Source: Pomacea canaliculata
Taxonomy: Eukaryota; Mollusca; Gastropoda; Architaenioglossa; Ampullariidae
Assembly: GCF_003073045.1 (NCBI RefSeq)
Contig: NC_037596.1
Location: 9,631,553-9,695,552 of the forward strand
Length of the DNA: 64,000 nt
Direction: 5' to 3'
Positions within the stretch are counted from its first letter, which is position 1. Every line of letters begins with the position of its first letter. The position numbers and the translations under genes are program-made. This document shows positions 38,820 to 50,130 of the stretch, one piece after another. The notes under the pieces were generated by a model. That model searched no databases and was not told the origin of the DNA. It was given only the letters and a program-made list of their open reading frames with translations.

Positions 38820-41800
38820 ATGTCTATCAACATAACGATGTTTGTAATTACCAGCCTTTTTCTGCTTGTAATCCTGAAGGACTGCTCAGGTAAGACTGGT
38901 GCTACCTACACTGAACAGATAGTAAGCATAATGATAATAAATGCACATTGTATAACATGGAAGTCATAATAATAGTGATGATTATAATGGTGATCATGTT
39001 GATGATATACATCCTTCTTTTAGAAAACAATTCAAATCAACTAGTATAGAAATAATAACGTAAGTGATCGTAAATGCATTCATGATTGTTAAAAAGAGTT
39101 TGGTAAAGGAGAAGAAAAAAAATACTGAAGAGATAGTTTAAAGATTCAAGGGGAAGGTGGTGAGGCGTTGGCTGACTCCAAAAAGCAGCCGAAAAGGGAT
39201 TGAACGTTGGGAATTCAACAAATTATTTTAAATCGTTTATATAGTTGTAGTAGAAGACTTTTGTGTTTTAAAAAGAAAGCTTTTTTTGTAAATAAAGTGT
39301 CACATTTACAGGCCATAAAATCGAAGGATGCAGTCCTCAATCGCCTATGGGAGTGAATGCAGCTACAAACACTTTTGAATGTGTAGACATTCCGCCTGGT
39401 CATCGTGTGCTATGGTATGTCACGAAAAAGGATCCTAATGATGAACACCTTGTAATAGTCGCCAAAGTTGCGGAGTGTACTATGGAACGCAAGGGCTGCA
39501 AGACATACATGAGCAATGCCAAAGCTTTCAAACAAACCGCGACCTCCAGCGTGGCGCAAATCTTCTCACAAGATATGTCTGTCTTCTTGAGCATCGGGTG
39601 TAAGGTTTTCACAGAGGGTTCACTGATGACAGACTACCCCTGTGACTTAATATCAAGTGGTAAGTAAAGACGTTATTGCTCATTAGTTTTAAGGACAATA
39701 AAAATATACGTTTTACAGACTGCAACTGAGTAAGGTGGTGAGGTGTTGTCGCGGCCCTCTGCTCCTTGAGAAGTAATAAGGACTAAACTATTTTGTCCTT
39801 GAATGTTAGTTCAAAAACGTTTTACTGCACTTTTCACACTATCGGTTGCCATGGAAGCGATCCAAAGTGGCACCAAAAGAAATATTTTTAAAAGTTTATA
39901 ACTTCGTCAATTTTGAGTAAAGTCAAATTTTTTTTGAAAATCGTTACCTAAAAGAAAGATCTACAATCGTTTGAGGGGGAAATTTGTGAAATCCAATTAA
40001 TTATTTTTAATGATTTTTTGTGTGGTATAACTGATTGCTAAAATTTAAGAAATTTTGATTTAAAGAAGTGTAACAACTAAACTACTCAATATGTCTTAAA
40101 AAGACTTTATGAAAAGTTGTATTAAAAAAATCTCATGTCAAAATAAGTTTATTAGGTTTTCAAGTAAACAAGTTAACAAAAACAAGAAACTAAGAAAACG
40201 ATAACAGAAAAGGTGAAAGCCTTTTATGTAATGTATGTGCTTGGTGAAAAATATAAACACCTTTTAAAGAATCAGCAGAAGGGACAGTCAGTCAAAAAGA
40301 ACTAACTTTTCTACCTTGCCATTTTTTCGACATTTCCCAGGACCTATATTTTTCACGCTTTGATTTCTAATAAAGAAGAAGTGATTCTAATTCAATTGAT
40401 TTCCAGATGTTCCATCCTTCACCTGCAGTTTAACTCAACAACCAGACCATTCCATGTCAGCAGTCTGCACTATTTTTAAGATTTACATACTAAGCCGAGA
40501 CTACAAATGCAAATTTATTCTGACATTGCAGGTAGGATGCTTTAATTTTTTGAAGGTAATGAAAATTTGTTTCATGTAATCAATGAAATTCAAAAATGTT
40601 GGATTATTCTTGTGGAACAAAAAAAATGCTAAATAAATAATTTCATATTACAGTGGTACCTCGACATACGAGTGCCCTGACATACGAGTGTTTTGAGATA
40701 CGAGCCGCCGAGCGAGCGATATTTTGCTTCGAGATAAGAGCAAGATTTGAGATACGAGGAATCGCACACTACACCGCTGCACACGACCCCAACATGCGAG
40801 GCGGATGTTGGGGTCGTGTGCAGCGTCTAACAGTTTCTCCCACCTCAGACTAGACCTCAGTCTGTGTGCTTGTTTCCCTCGTTTTCGAAGCATTTTTGAT
40901 AAGTTGGGTTCGCGTTTTTTTGCTTTTTGTACATTTACAAAACTTTGTCACATTTATTTTTATAACCATGGGTCCGAAGAAGAAGATGATGTCTATTGAA
41001 TTAAAGCGCGAAATCGTAGAAAAAAACATGAGCAAGGTGTGCGAGTAATTGACTTGGCGAGGATGTACGGGTGTAGCACATCAATGATATGTTCTGAGCT
41101 TAAACAGGAGTTGATGAAGGGTACAACGCCAGCTAGGGGCGTTACAATAATTTCTAAGCGCCGGACTTCTCTCCATGAAAAGATGGAGAAACTATTGACT
41201 GTGACTGTGACAGCTTCAAAGAGGAACCTTAACACAAAGCATCATGTGTGAGAAGGCACGAGCGATTTACGGTGATTTGCTGAAGCAGATCCCACACACT
41301 TCCACAAACGAAGAATTTAATATGTTTTTATAGAATATGTATTTGTTATTCATAAATAAATGTTTCTTCTTGTAAATACACTTTTTCTTATTCAAAAACA
41401 CTTAACAAAAACAACTGAGGTGGTGTTTTGGGAGCTGGAACGGATTAATGGCATTTCAATTAATCTCAATGGGGAAAATTGCTTTGAGATACGAGCAATT
41501 TGACATACGAGCAAGGTTACGGAACAAATTAAACTCGTATGTCGAGGTACCACTGTATTTTAATATTATTTTTAAAATTATATTTTCCGTTGTTACATTC
41601 AAGTAATATGCACTTTTTATGTTGTTACATTACAGCAAATGTGCAAAACATTTTTCTTTTCTAGGATGGGACAGTACAGACGATCACGGACACGTCTTTC
41701 ATGAGGACGGAACAGACGGAGGGGCCCGCCACGGGCACGTGCTATAGCCATAACTTGCCTCGTAAAGAGCACATTAAACAAGTGGAAGGAATTTTTCTCC

Positions 41801-41841
41801 CTGACGACCTACACGCCATCGCTAATTTCCAAGAGTACTGA
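38820..41841 (+). CDS. Gene A: secreted two-module Ig-like protein, 239 aa
   Basis: Exons 38820-38889, 39312-39659, 40407-40531 and 41665-41841 total 720 nt, with intron phases 1, 1 and 0 and GT-AG borders throughout. Exon 1 is a signal peptide (MFVITSLFLLVILKDCSG). Exon 2 is the first module, about 116 residues with six cysteines (EGC, FEC, AEC, KGC, IGC, PC) and a tryptophan in VLWYV, 14 residues after the second cysteine, as in Ig strands B and C. Exons 3 and 4 form a second module (FTCSL, AVCTI, YKCKF, GTCYSH, FLPDDLHAI) and end in TGA. There is no membrane segment, so the product should be secreted. AATAAA signals follow at 42436 and 42449. Intron 3 holds a Tigger element. Ligand and function are unknown; Ig-like folding is inferred. 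Confidence 0.85.
39727..39795 (+). mobile_element. Remnant of a LINE 3' end, intron 2 of gene A
   Basis: The stretch GGTGAGGTGTTGTCGCGGCC to TAAACTA matches the last coding codons and 3' end of the longer LINE fragment at 46862-48023 in the gene B copy. Nearly all of the element is missing here, leaving the tail at the same place in the intron. Confidence 0.7.
40651..41555 (+). mobile_element. Tigger-like DNA transposon, 905 bp, non-autonomous (intron 3 of gene A)
   Basis: Terminal inverted repeats start CAGTGGTACCTCGACATACG at both ends, with TA duplications at 40649-40650 and 41556-41557. The plus strand encodes the N-terminal part of a Tigger transposase: MGPKKKMMSIELKREI, then, after a one-base frameshift in a run of A, RVIDLARMYGCSTSMI and EKARAIYGDLLKQIPH. 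This is the helix-turn-helix CENP-B-like region; the catalytic DDE domain is absent. A 21-bp perfect inverted repeat (40775-40795 and 40805-40825) forms an internal hairpin. The corresponding site in the gene B copy is empty. Confidence 0.92.
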
Positions 41842-42435
41842 TGATCAAACCTTTCAAATACCATTGTAAAAAAGTCAAACTGGTTTAAGTAGTAGTATAC
41901 TGTAATGTACAAGAAAAATGTAACAACATTGACAGTTTCAGAAGTGTAGGTAATCTAAGAAAAGTCTTCTTATAGATGTAGAAAATACAGGTAAGAAATT
42001 CTTAAAATATAGTCACTAACTAAACCGATTAAAATCACTCGCCAGTATATATATATATAGATATATTTGTATATAAAATAAGGTCGTACACACACCATCA
42101 TTCCACACTGAGTGATACACTGATTACACTTACAGGACACAACTAAGAACATACATTAAAACATATAGGATAAAAATGAACAAGAATATGAGACGATGTT
42201 ATTGTGTATTGATACTGAATGTTTTATTATTGCTTTTCTGACTTAAGTAGTGTGTATCTCTAAAATATTTATTATTTCGTATTATCTGTTTCACACCATT
42301 GATTTTATTCTTTTATTGTTTATATTTAATGTGAGAAGCTTTTTCAGCTCGGGTGCACTTACTCTTGTGTATATGTATCGCTAACAATATTACAATTTCT
42401 TGTTAATTTTCAACAGTATGAAACGTTTGCGCTTA

Positions 42436-42454
42436 AATAAATTAAGAAAATAAA
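42436..42454 (+). terminator. Two AATAAA poly(A) signals, gene A
   Basis: AATAAA at 42436-42441 and 42449-42454, about 600 nt after the gene A stop codon. The second is conserved at 49865-49870 after gene B. Confidence 0.45.
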
Positions 42455-42650
42455 GTGGCATTACTTTTTTGTTTCCCTTTCATAGACAATTTTAAAACGT
42501 CTGACAGTTTTATTGTTTTAAACCGTTATAAAGTGATCCTGGGTGTTGGTAATAAACTTTGCATCTAAATTTTTGTAGTTGGTGTTCTGCCCTTGTTGTG
42601 AGGCTGTTCACTCTGAAATATTTTTAACTGTACAAACCTCATAAATATAT

Positions 42651-42677
42651 CATCATCATCATCATCATCATCATCAT
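42651..42677 (+). repeat. (ATC)n microsatellite
   Basis: About nine ATC units. The counterpart in the downstream duplicate (about 50076-50130) has fewer CAT units plus a CAA expansion. Confidence 0.85.
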
Positions 42678-44229
42678 TTAATACATTTAGTATATTTAAT
42701 AAAAGTTAGTAAAGGTGTTATAGCAGTGTACACAAGTGGCACAGAAATAAAATGGATGTGACAGACCAAGGGAGACAATCCAATGAACATCTGCCGTAGA
42801 ATGTAATCGTTACAGAAAGCAGTGTGTAGGAAAACTGTCAGAGTTAAAAGAGGTAAAAATTAAAAGACATACAAGTAAACTTTGATGAATGTGACTTATT
42901 TTTTTTGTATACGTAGTCCGTCTTATTTAGAATTATGATCGGACAGCTTGCTCTAGTTATATTCAATGATAAATTAATCAGGAAGAGAACATTCATTTTT
43001 ACAACATATGTTTGTTTTAAATAGAGTTTAAGACACAATACACCCTGGGCTATTTGACGGACTCTATTCCTGTTTAGAAATGTTTATGCCTATGTATAAA
43101 CGATGATACATCTACAGTCACAAATTTAGTAACAATGTATAAGTTGGTCTTCATGCTAGTCTAACGGTGAAGACGGAGACAGAGAGAGAGAGAGGCTTAG
43201 GTGTAAAAAGAAACAACAAAAAAAAAAAATCGGCTGACTTAAATAAAGTTGTCTTTTAAAATACTTGTTATAGTATAATCATAAACTTTCATTTCAAAAA
43301 ATGGCAGACCAGTAGACCCAAGTATACTGATATTCTGCCCCTGGTACTTTGGCTTTGTACACATTGCATTGAATCATATTGATGTTTGTTACTTCTTCCC
43401 TCCAAAACATATTCATCTGTAAATTGTCACAAATAGAAGACAAGTTTATTTGTTACTTTTATCACACTACATCATTTTTATAGAGGAACCAGAATACTCT
43501 GCTGACAAATCCTGAATGGTTAATGCTTTGGTGAGAGGAAACAATATCAATCTGCCCCTATCTACTTACGCAGTATATAATAAACGAAATATAAGTCTAT
43601 TATTTTAAGAATTCTTTATTGATAAATAATTCTATAAGTAAGTAAGAATTCACACACAAATTTAGGTCATTGATAGGTCTGTACGTTTCTTAAATGTGCT
43701 AAAATAAATACACTGAACAACTGTTTGCTTTATAGTCTAGTCATTTTTAATCAAACACCAACTACAAAATAATAAAATATACTAATGTATGTATAAAATC
43801 ATTTTGACATTTAAATGCAAAATGTCTTGAAATGCGTTTTTAAGTGTATAAACTCTAGTGTGTAAATATCGACTTTAGAAATGAAAATTGCATAACGTTT
43901 CGTGGATGAATGGGTGATAAGGGAGGGGAGATAATCATATTTAGAATATTCAAGTTATGGCCCGTAGGGACTTCTAACCTCAATCCAGTATCTTCTTTAT
44001 TACACCAGCTGATGAAATATCTCACACACTTCAAGCCGCCAAGGCTTCAGATCAACAACAACAATAATAATAATACAAAGAAAAAAATTTCAGGTTCTTA
44101 GTTATTTAAGGCTCAGGTGTTTAACCACCAGTGTTGAAAACCTAAAACAGTATATAAAAATAGGAAACAATTTAATTTTTTTTATGTCTCTTTTAGACAC
44201 TAAAGACGATGTATGATTAAAACAAAATA

Positions 44230-45134
44230 CAGTGGTACCTCGACATACGAGTTTAATTCGTTCCGTAACCTTGCTCGTATGTCAAATTGCTCGTATCTCA
44301 AAGCAATTTTCCCCATTGAAATTAATTGAAATGCCATTAATCCGTTCCAGCTCCCAAAATACCACCTCAGTTGTTTTTGCTAAGTGTTTTTGAATAAGAA
44401 AAAGTGTATTTACAAGAAGAAACATTTATTTATGAATAACAAATACATATTCTATAAAAACATTAAATTCTTCGTTTGTGGAAGTGTGTGGGATCTGCTT
44501 CAGCAAATCACCGTAAATCGCTCGTGCCTTCTCACGCATGATGCTTTGTGTTAAGGTTCCTCCTTGAAGCTGCTTCTCTGTCACCCACACAATCAATAGT
44601 TTCTCCATCTTTTGATGGAGAGAAGTCCGGAGCTTAGAAATTATTGTAACGCCCATAGCTGGCGTTGTACCCTTTATCAACTCCTGTTTAAGCTCAGAAC
44701 ATATCATTGATGTGCTACGCCCGTACATCCTCGCCAAGTCAATTACTCGCACACCTTGCTCATGTTTTTATACGATTTCGCGCTTTAATTCAATAGACAT
44801 CATCTTCTTCTTCGGACCCAGGGTTACAAAAATAAATGGATAATGTTTTGTAAATGTACAAAAAGCAAAAAACGCGAACCCAACTTATCAAAAATGCTTC
44901 GAACACGAGGGAAACAAGCACACAGACTGAGGTCTAGTCTGAGGTGGGAGAATGTTAGACGCTGCACACGACCCCAACATCCACCCCGCATGTTGGGGTC
45001 GTGTGCAGCGGTGTAGTGTGCGATTCCTCGTATCTCAAATCTTGCTCTTATCTCAAAGCAAAATTTCGCTCGCTCGGCGGCTCGTATCTCAAAACACTCG
45101 TATGTCAGGGCACTCGTATGTCGAGGTACCACTG
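44230..45134 (-). mobile_element. Tigger-like DNA transposon, 905 bp, upstream of gene B
   Basis: Same family and exact length as the element at 40651, but inverted. Ends are CAGTGGTACCTCGACATACG with TA duplications at 44228-44229 and 45135-45136. The minus strand carries the same transposase N-terminal region (RVIDLARMYGRSTSMI, EKARAIYGDLLKQIPH). The start codon is changed to CTG and there is one early stop, but the run of A that shifts the frame in the other copy is in frame here. The 21-bp internal hairpin is present (44960-44980, 44990-45010). It lies about 170 bp upstream of the gene B first-exon donor; the gene A copy is empty at this site. Confidence 0.92.
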
Positions 45135-45944
45135 TAATCCTTGTCATGTTCATTTGAAAGTAAAAAACCAGAATATTTACGAGCATCGACGCTGACGATC
45201 TGATAACAATCCCGTCATTCGCTTTGCGTCGACTCCTCAGTAACCTTATCAGACGCAAACTAACACTTCAACTGTCTTCATATTTGATCAAGGGAATGCC
45301 ACTGGTAAGTACCTATGTAAAGTTTCTGTCTGGGTAAATGGTTAAACGGCAGTACGTTTTTACATCAACAGACGAATCTGTTTATTGAGGGCAGAAGATG
45401 TTTTTTTCCCGTTTCTTTTCACTGTTAGTGTTGTTAGTAAGTACAAGTATTGTCACAGTTTCTAAAACATTGTAGAATAATCATAGAGGAAAAATTTTCA
45501 TGCATGCAGTATAAATAAATATATAGTTTTCTTTATCGCTATTTATCTTATATAAAATTGTTTCTGATAAAAGTAGACAGTCAAGAATAGTATTTAATGA
45601 AGTTAACAACTGGTTGATCAACAAGAAAATGAAGTGTATTTTAAAACAGAGAGCTATGAAAAAAATAAATAATTTTGACACTCCGTTAAGATTTTCTTCG
45701 TTAGTTAGTAGCTTAATAACTTCTTTTGTTCGAAAAGCAGGGTTAGTAATATCTCCTACAAAAAAAAACTATTATTCAACACATGTTTAATAAATTTTCC
45801 ATCAGGTTCATGTACATTATTATCTTTAAATAATCCATTTCTTATATGGATAATTAGCTGTTTTAAAATTATCTCAGTTTACAGAATATTGAATCCGGTG
45901 ACTATCTCGGGCTCAACAATCTCTCTGTTTGACATTTAACAGGA

Positions 45945-48900
45945 ATGTCTATCAACATAACGATGTTTGTAATTACCAGCCTTTTTCTGCTTGTAATCCT
46001 GAAGGACTGCTCAGGTAAGACTGGTGCTACCTACACTGAACAGATAGTAAGCATAACGGTAATAAATGCATATTGTATAAGATGGAAGTCATAATAATAG
46101 GGATGATTATACTCCTGAGCATGTTGATGATATACATCTGTCTTACATGTGTAAATTAATTAGTGTAGAAATAATAAGTGATCGTAAATACATTCATGAT
46201 TGTTAAAAAGAGTTTGGTAAAGGAGAAGAAAAAAAATACTGAAGAGATAGTTTAAAGATTCAAGGGGGAGGTGGTGAGGCGTTGGCTGACTCCAAAAAGC
46301 AGCCGAAAAGGGATTGAACGTTGGGAATTCAACAAATTATTTTAAATCGTTTATATAGTTGTAGTAGAAGACTTTTGTGTTTTAAAAAGAAAGCTTTTTT
46401 GTAAATAAAGTGTCACATTTACAGGCCATAAAATCGAAGGATGCAGTCCTCAATCGCCTATGGGAATGAATGCAACTACAAACACTTTTAAATGTGTAGA
46501 CATTCCGCCTGGTCATCGTGTGTTATGGTATGTCAGAAAAAAGTATCCTAATGATGAACACATTGTAATAGTCGCCAAAGTTGCGGAGTGTACTATGGAA
46601 CGTAAGGGCTGCAAGAAATACCTGAACAATGTCAAAGCTTTCAAAAAAACCGCGACCTCCAGCGTGGCGAAAATCTTCTCACAAGATATGTCTGCCTTCT
46701 TGAGCATCGGGTGTATGGTTTTCACAGAGCGTTCACTGATGATGGACTACGCCTGTGACTTAATATCAAGTAAGTAAAGACGTTATTGCTCATTAGTTTT
46801 AAGGACAATAAAAAAATACGTTTTACAGACTGCAACTGATTTTATTTCATTTAATATCACCTGTTTTGCCCTAGAAGAAGCAGGGTTTCTCCAGGATAGG
46901 TCATGCACTGACTACATTACCACCATCCTTATCATTAAACCGTCTTTTGAGTGACAGTTCTCCCTCTATATAACTTTTGTGGACATAGAGAAGGCATTCG
47001 ACAGTGTAGACATCCGGAGGCTGATGATCCACTATGGCATTCCACCTTGGCTCATAAACAATATTCAGGGGTTGAACGAAGACTCGTCCTGCCAAGTTAT
47101 CCACAACGGTAAACTCACTAAACCTTTTCTAATGAAGACCGGAGTAAGAATGAGTTGAAAACAATCTTCCTGATGGTCATAGACTGGATTATGCGCAAGA
47201 CATCCTAAGATAACAGCACCAGTATTCAGTAGACCTTCACCAAACAGCTATAGGATCTGGACTCTGCAGATGACATTAGTATCCCATCTAATCGGCAACA
47301 ACATGCACACACCAAACTGAGTAAGCAGAGAAGACTGGCTTAAAGGTCAACAGAGAGAAAACCGAAGTGATTTGAATCAACAACAAGCATAAACTCACAA
47401 TCCAGCTTCAAGGAGACACCATCCTGGAAACAGTATCTGGGGAGCATTGTAAACACGGATGGTGGAGCGGACGATGACATCAAAAGCCCCAACAACCAGG
47501 CCATCCATGCTTTCAACAGCCTACGCCCCATCTGGAACACTCGAGCATTATCCTTCGCAGTAGGACTCGCATCTACAACACCAATGCGAAGGTAGTCCTA
47601 CTGTATGGTTGTGAAACCTGGAGAGTGACAAACATAATTAAAAGCAAGCTCCAGACTTTTGCCAACCGATGGCTACACCATATTCTGGGAATAAGATGGC
47701 CCGAAAAGCTTTCCAACAGCAGCCTGTGGAAAAGAACCAACCAGAATGCCACTAGCCAAGACATTAAAACTCGGAAATGGGGGTGGATAGGACACACCCT
47801 GCGTAAGCTAGCTGACACCATTGCCAGGCAGGCACTTGACTGGAACCCTCAGGGTAAGAGGAGAGTTGGGAGACCGAAGTGGACTTGGAAAAGAACAGTA
47901 GAGAGCGAGGCAAAGGACATCGGGACCACATGGGCCCAACTGAGGGTGGCTGCCTTATACCGGGTCCGCTGGTGAGGTGTTGTTGCGGCCCTCTGCTCCT
48001 TGAGGAGTAACAAGGAATAAACTAAACTATTTTGCCCTTGCATGATAGTTCAAAAACGTTTTACTGCACTTTTCACACTATCGGTTGCCATGGAAGCGAT
48101 CCAAAGTGGCACCAAAAGAAACATTTTAAAATGTTTATAACTTCATCAATTTTGTGAGTAAGGTCAACTTTTTTTGAAAATTGTTACTTAAAAGGAAGAT
48201 CTACAATCTTTTGAGGGGGAAATTTGTGAAATCCCATTAATTATTTTTAATGATTTTTGTGGTAAAACTGATTGCTAAAATTTAAGAAATTTTGATTTAA
48301 AACAGTGTAACTACTAAACTACTAAATATATCTTAAAAACACTTTATGAAAATGTTTAGAGTTGTATTAAAAAAAACTCTCAAAAAATTTCAGGTCTGTA
48401 TCTCATGTCAATATAAAGTTATTAGGTTTTCAAGTAAACAAGCTAACAAAAACAAGAAACTAAGAAAGCGATGACAGAAAAGGTGAAAGCCCGATAACTC
48501 TGTTTTATCTAACCTTTTATGTAATGCATGTGTTTGTTGAAAAATATAACCACCTTTTGAAAAATCAGCAGAAGGGACAGTCAGTCAAAAAGAACTACCT
48601 TTTCTACCTTGCCAGGACCTTTATTTCTCACGCGTCGATTTTTAAGATAGAAGAAGTGATTCTAATTCAATTGATTTCCAGATGTTCAATCCTTCACCTG
48701 CAGTTTAACTCAGGAACCAGACCATTCCATGTCAGCAGTCTGCACTATTTTAAAGATTTACATACTAAGCCGAGACTACAAATGCAAATTTATTCTGACA
48801 TTGCAGGTATGGTGCTTTAATTTTTTTAAGCTAATGAAAGTTTGTTTCATGTAATCAATGAAAAGATAGTATAGCAGAATATATTTGTTTTAGAAGTTTT

Positions 48901-49261
48901 TGCATGCACTGTTTTGCCATTCTCAAATGCTGGATTTTTCTTGTGGAACAACAAAAAATGCTACATAAATAATTTAATATTATTTTAATAATTTTGTTAA
49001 AAATTATATTTACCGTTGTTACATTCAAGTAATATGCACTTTTCATATTGTTACCTTACAGCATATGTGCAAAATATTTTTTTCTAGGATGGGACAGTAC
49101 AGACGATCACGGACACGTCTTTCATGAGGACGGAACAGACGGAGGGGCCCGCCACGGGCACGTGCTATGGCCATAACTTGCCTCGTAAAGAGCACATTAA
49201 ACAAGTGGAAGGAATTTTTCTCCCTGACGACCTACACGCCATCGCTAATTTCCAAGACTAA
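45945..49261 (+). CDS. Gene B: secreted two-module Ig-like protein, 237 aa
   Basis: Exons 45945-46014, 46425-46769, 48682-48806 and 49088-49261 total 714 nt with phases 1, 1, 0. The signal-peptide exon is identical to gene A. Exon 2 keeps all six cysteines and the VLWYV tryptophan but differs from gene A by 17 amino-acid replacements, many toward Lys or Arg. One change creates a NAT glycosylation sequon. The end of exon 2 has lost 3 nt at the donor, so GTAAGT is used one codon earlier and the junction residue becomes Asn instead of Asp. Exon 4 is nearly identical to gene A, ending two codons differently with TAA. The 5' untranslated exon donor is at 45305. A LINE fragment sits in intron 2. 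Confidence 0.85.
46862..48023 (+). mobile_element. Degenerate LINE (RTE-like) fragment, intron 2 of gene B
   Basis: Pieces of reverse transcriptase read on the plus strand: EEAGFLQDRSCTDYITTI, VDIEKAFDSVDIRRLM, then the C-terminal part with GWIGHTLRKLADTIARQA and KRRVGRPKWTWKRTVE. Stops and frame changes separate the pieces. The 5' half, including any endonuclease, is absent. This C-terminal pattern is common in invertebrate non-LTR retrotransposons; assignment to the RTE clade is from memory and moderate. The gene A copy retains only the last 70 bp or so. Confidence 0.8.
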
Positions 49262-49864
49262 TGATGAACAAACCTTTCAAATACCATTGTAAAAATGTCA
49301 AACTGGTTTAAGTAGTAGTATACTGTAATGACAACAAAAATGTAACAACATTGGAAGTTTCTGAAGTGTAGGTAGTCTAAGAAACGAGTCTTCTTATAGA
49401 TGTAGAAAATACTGGTCAGAAATTCTTAAAATATAGTCACTAACTAAACCGATTAAAATCACTCGCCAGTATATATAGATATATTTGTATTTAAAATAAA
49501 GTCGTACACACACCATCATTCCACACTGAGTGGTATACTGATTATACTTACAGGACACAACTAAGAACATATAGTAAGAACATATAGGATGAAAATGAAC
49601 AAGAATATGAGACGATGTTATTGTGTATTGATACTGAATGTTTTATTATTGCTTTTCTGACTTAAGTAGTTTGTATCTCTAAAATATTTATAATTTTGTA
49701 TTATCTGTTTCACACCATTGATTTTATTCTTTTATTGTTTATATTTAATGTGAGAAGCTTTTTCAGCTCGGGTGCACTTACTCTTGTGTTTATGTATCTC
49801 TAAAAATATTAATTTTTTTTAATATTCAACAGTATGAAACGTTTGCTCTTAAGTAAATTAAGAA

Positions 49865-49870
49865 AATAAA
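49865..49870 (+). terminator. AATAAA poly(A) signal, gene B
   Basis: The hexamer lies about 600 nt after the gene B stop codon and is conserved with the second gene A signal. Confidence 0.4.
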
Positions 49871-50075
49871 GTGGCATTACTTTTTTATTTCACTTGTATA
49901 GACAATTTTAAAACGTCTTATATTTTGACAGTTTTATTGTTTTAAACCTTTATAAAGTGATCCTTCGTGTTGGTAATAAACTTTGCATCTAAATGTTTGT
50001 AGTTGGTGTTCTACCCTCGTTGTGAGGCTGTTCACTCTGTAGTATTTTACCTGTATAAAGCTCAGAAAAATCTCA

Positions 50076-50130
50076 TTCATCATCATCATCATCATTATAA
50101 CAACAACAACAACAACACCAACAACAACAC
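50076..50130 (+). repeat. (CAT)n then (CAA)n compound microsatellite
   Basis: A run of CAT units followed by ATTATAA and then CAA units. It corresponds to the ATC repeat at 42651 in the upstream duplicate. Confidence 0.85.

Larger units (their letters stand above)
37101..43337 (+). repeat. Segmental duplication, upstream copy (holds gene A)
   Basis: The sequence from CCCCTGGTACTTTGGC through to AGTATACTGATATTCTG is repeated directly and immediately downstream at 43338-50811. Exons, introns and both flanks are collinear. Differences are the position of the Tigger element (here in intron 3 of gene A) and loss of most of a LINE fragment in intron 2. Confidence 0.92.

Noticed and set aside
44426-45258. 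Open frames across the region upstream of gene B as host genes
   Set aside because: They fall within the Tigger element and encode its transposase N-terminal region or read across its ends.
47625-47975. 116-residue open frame
   Set aside because: It is the C-terminal part of the LINE in gene B intron 2, not a host gene.
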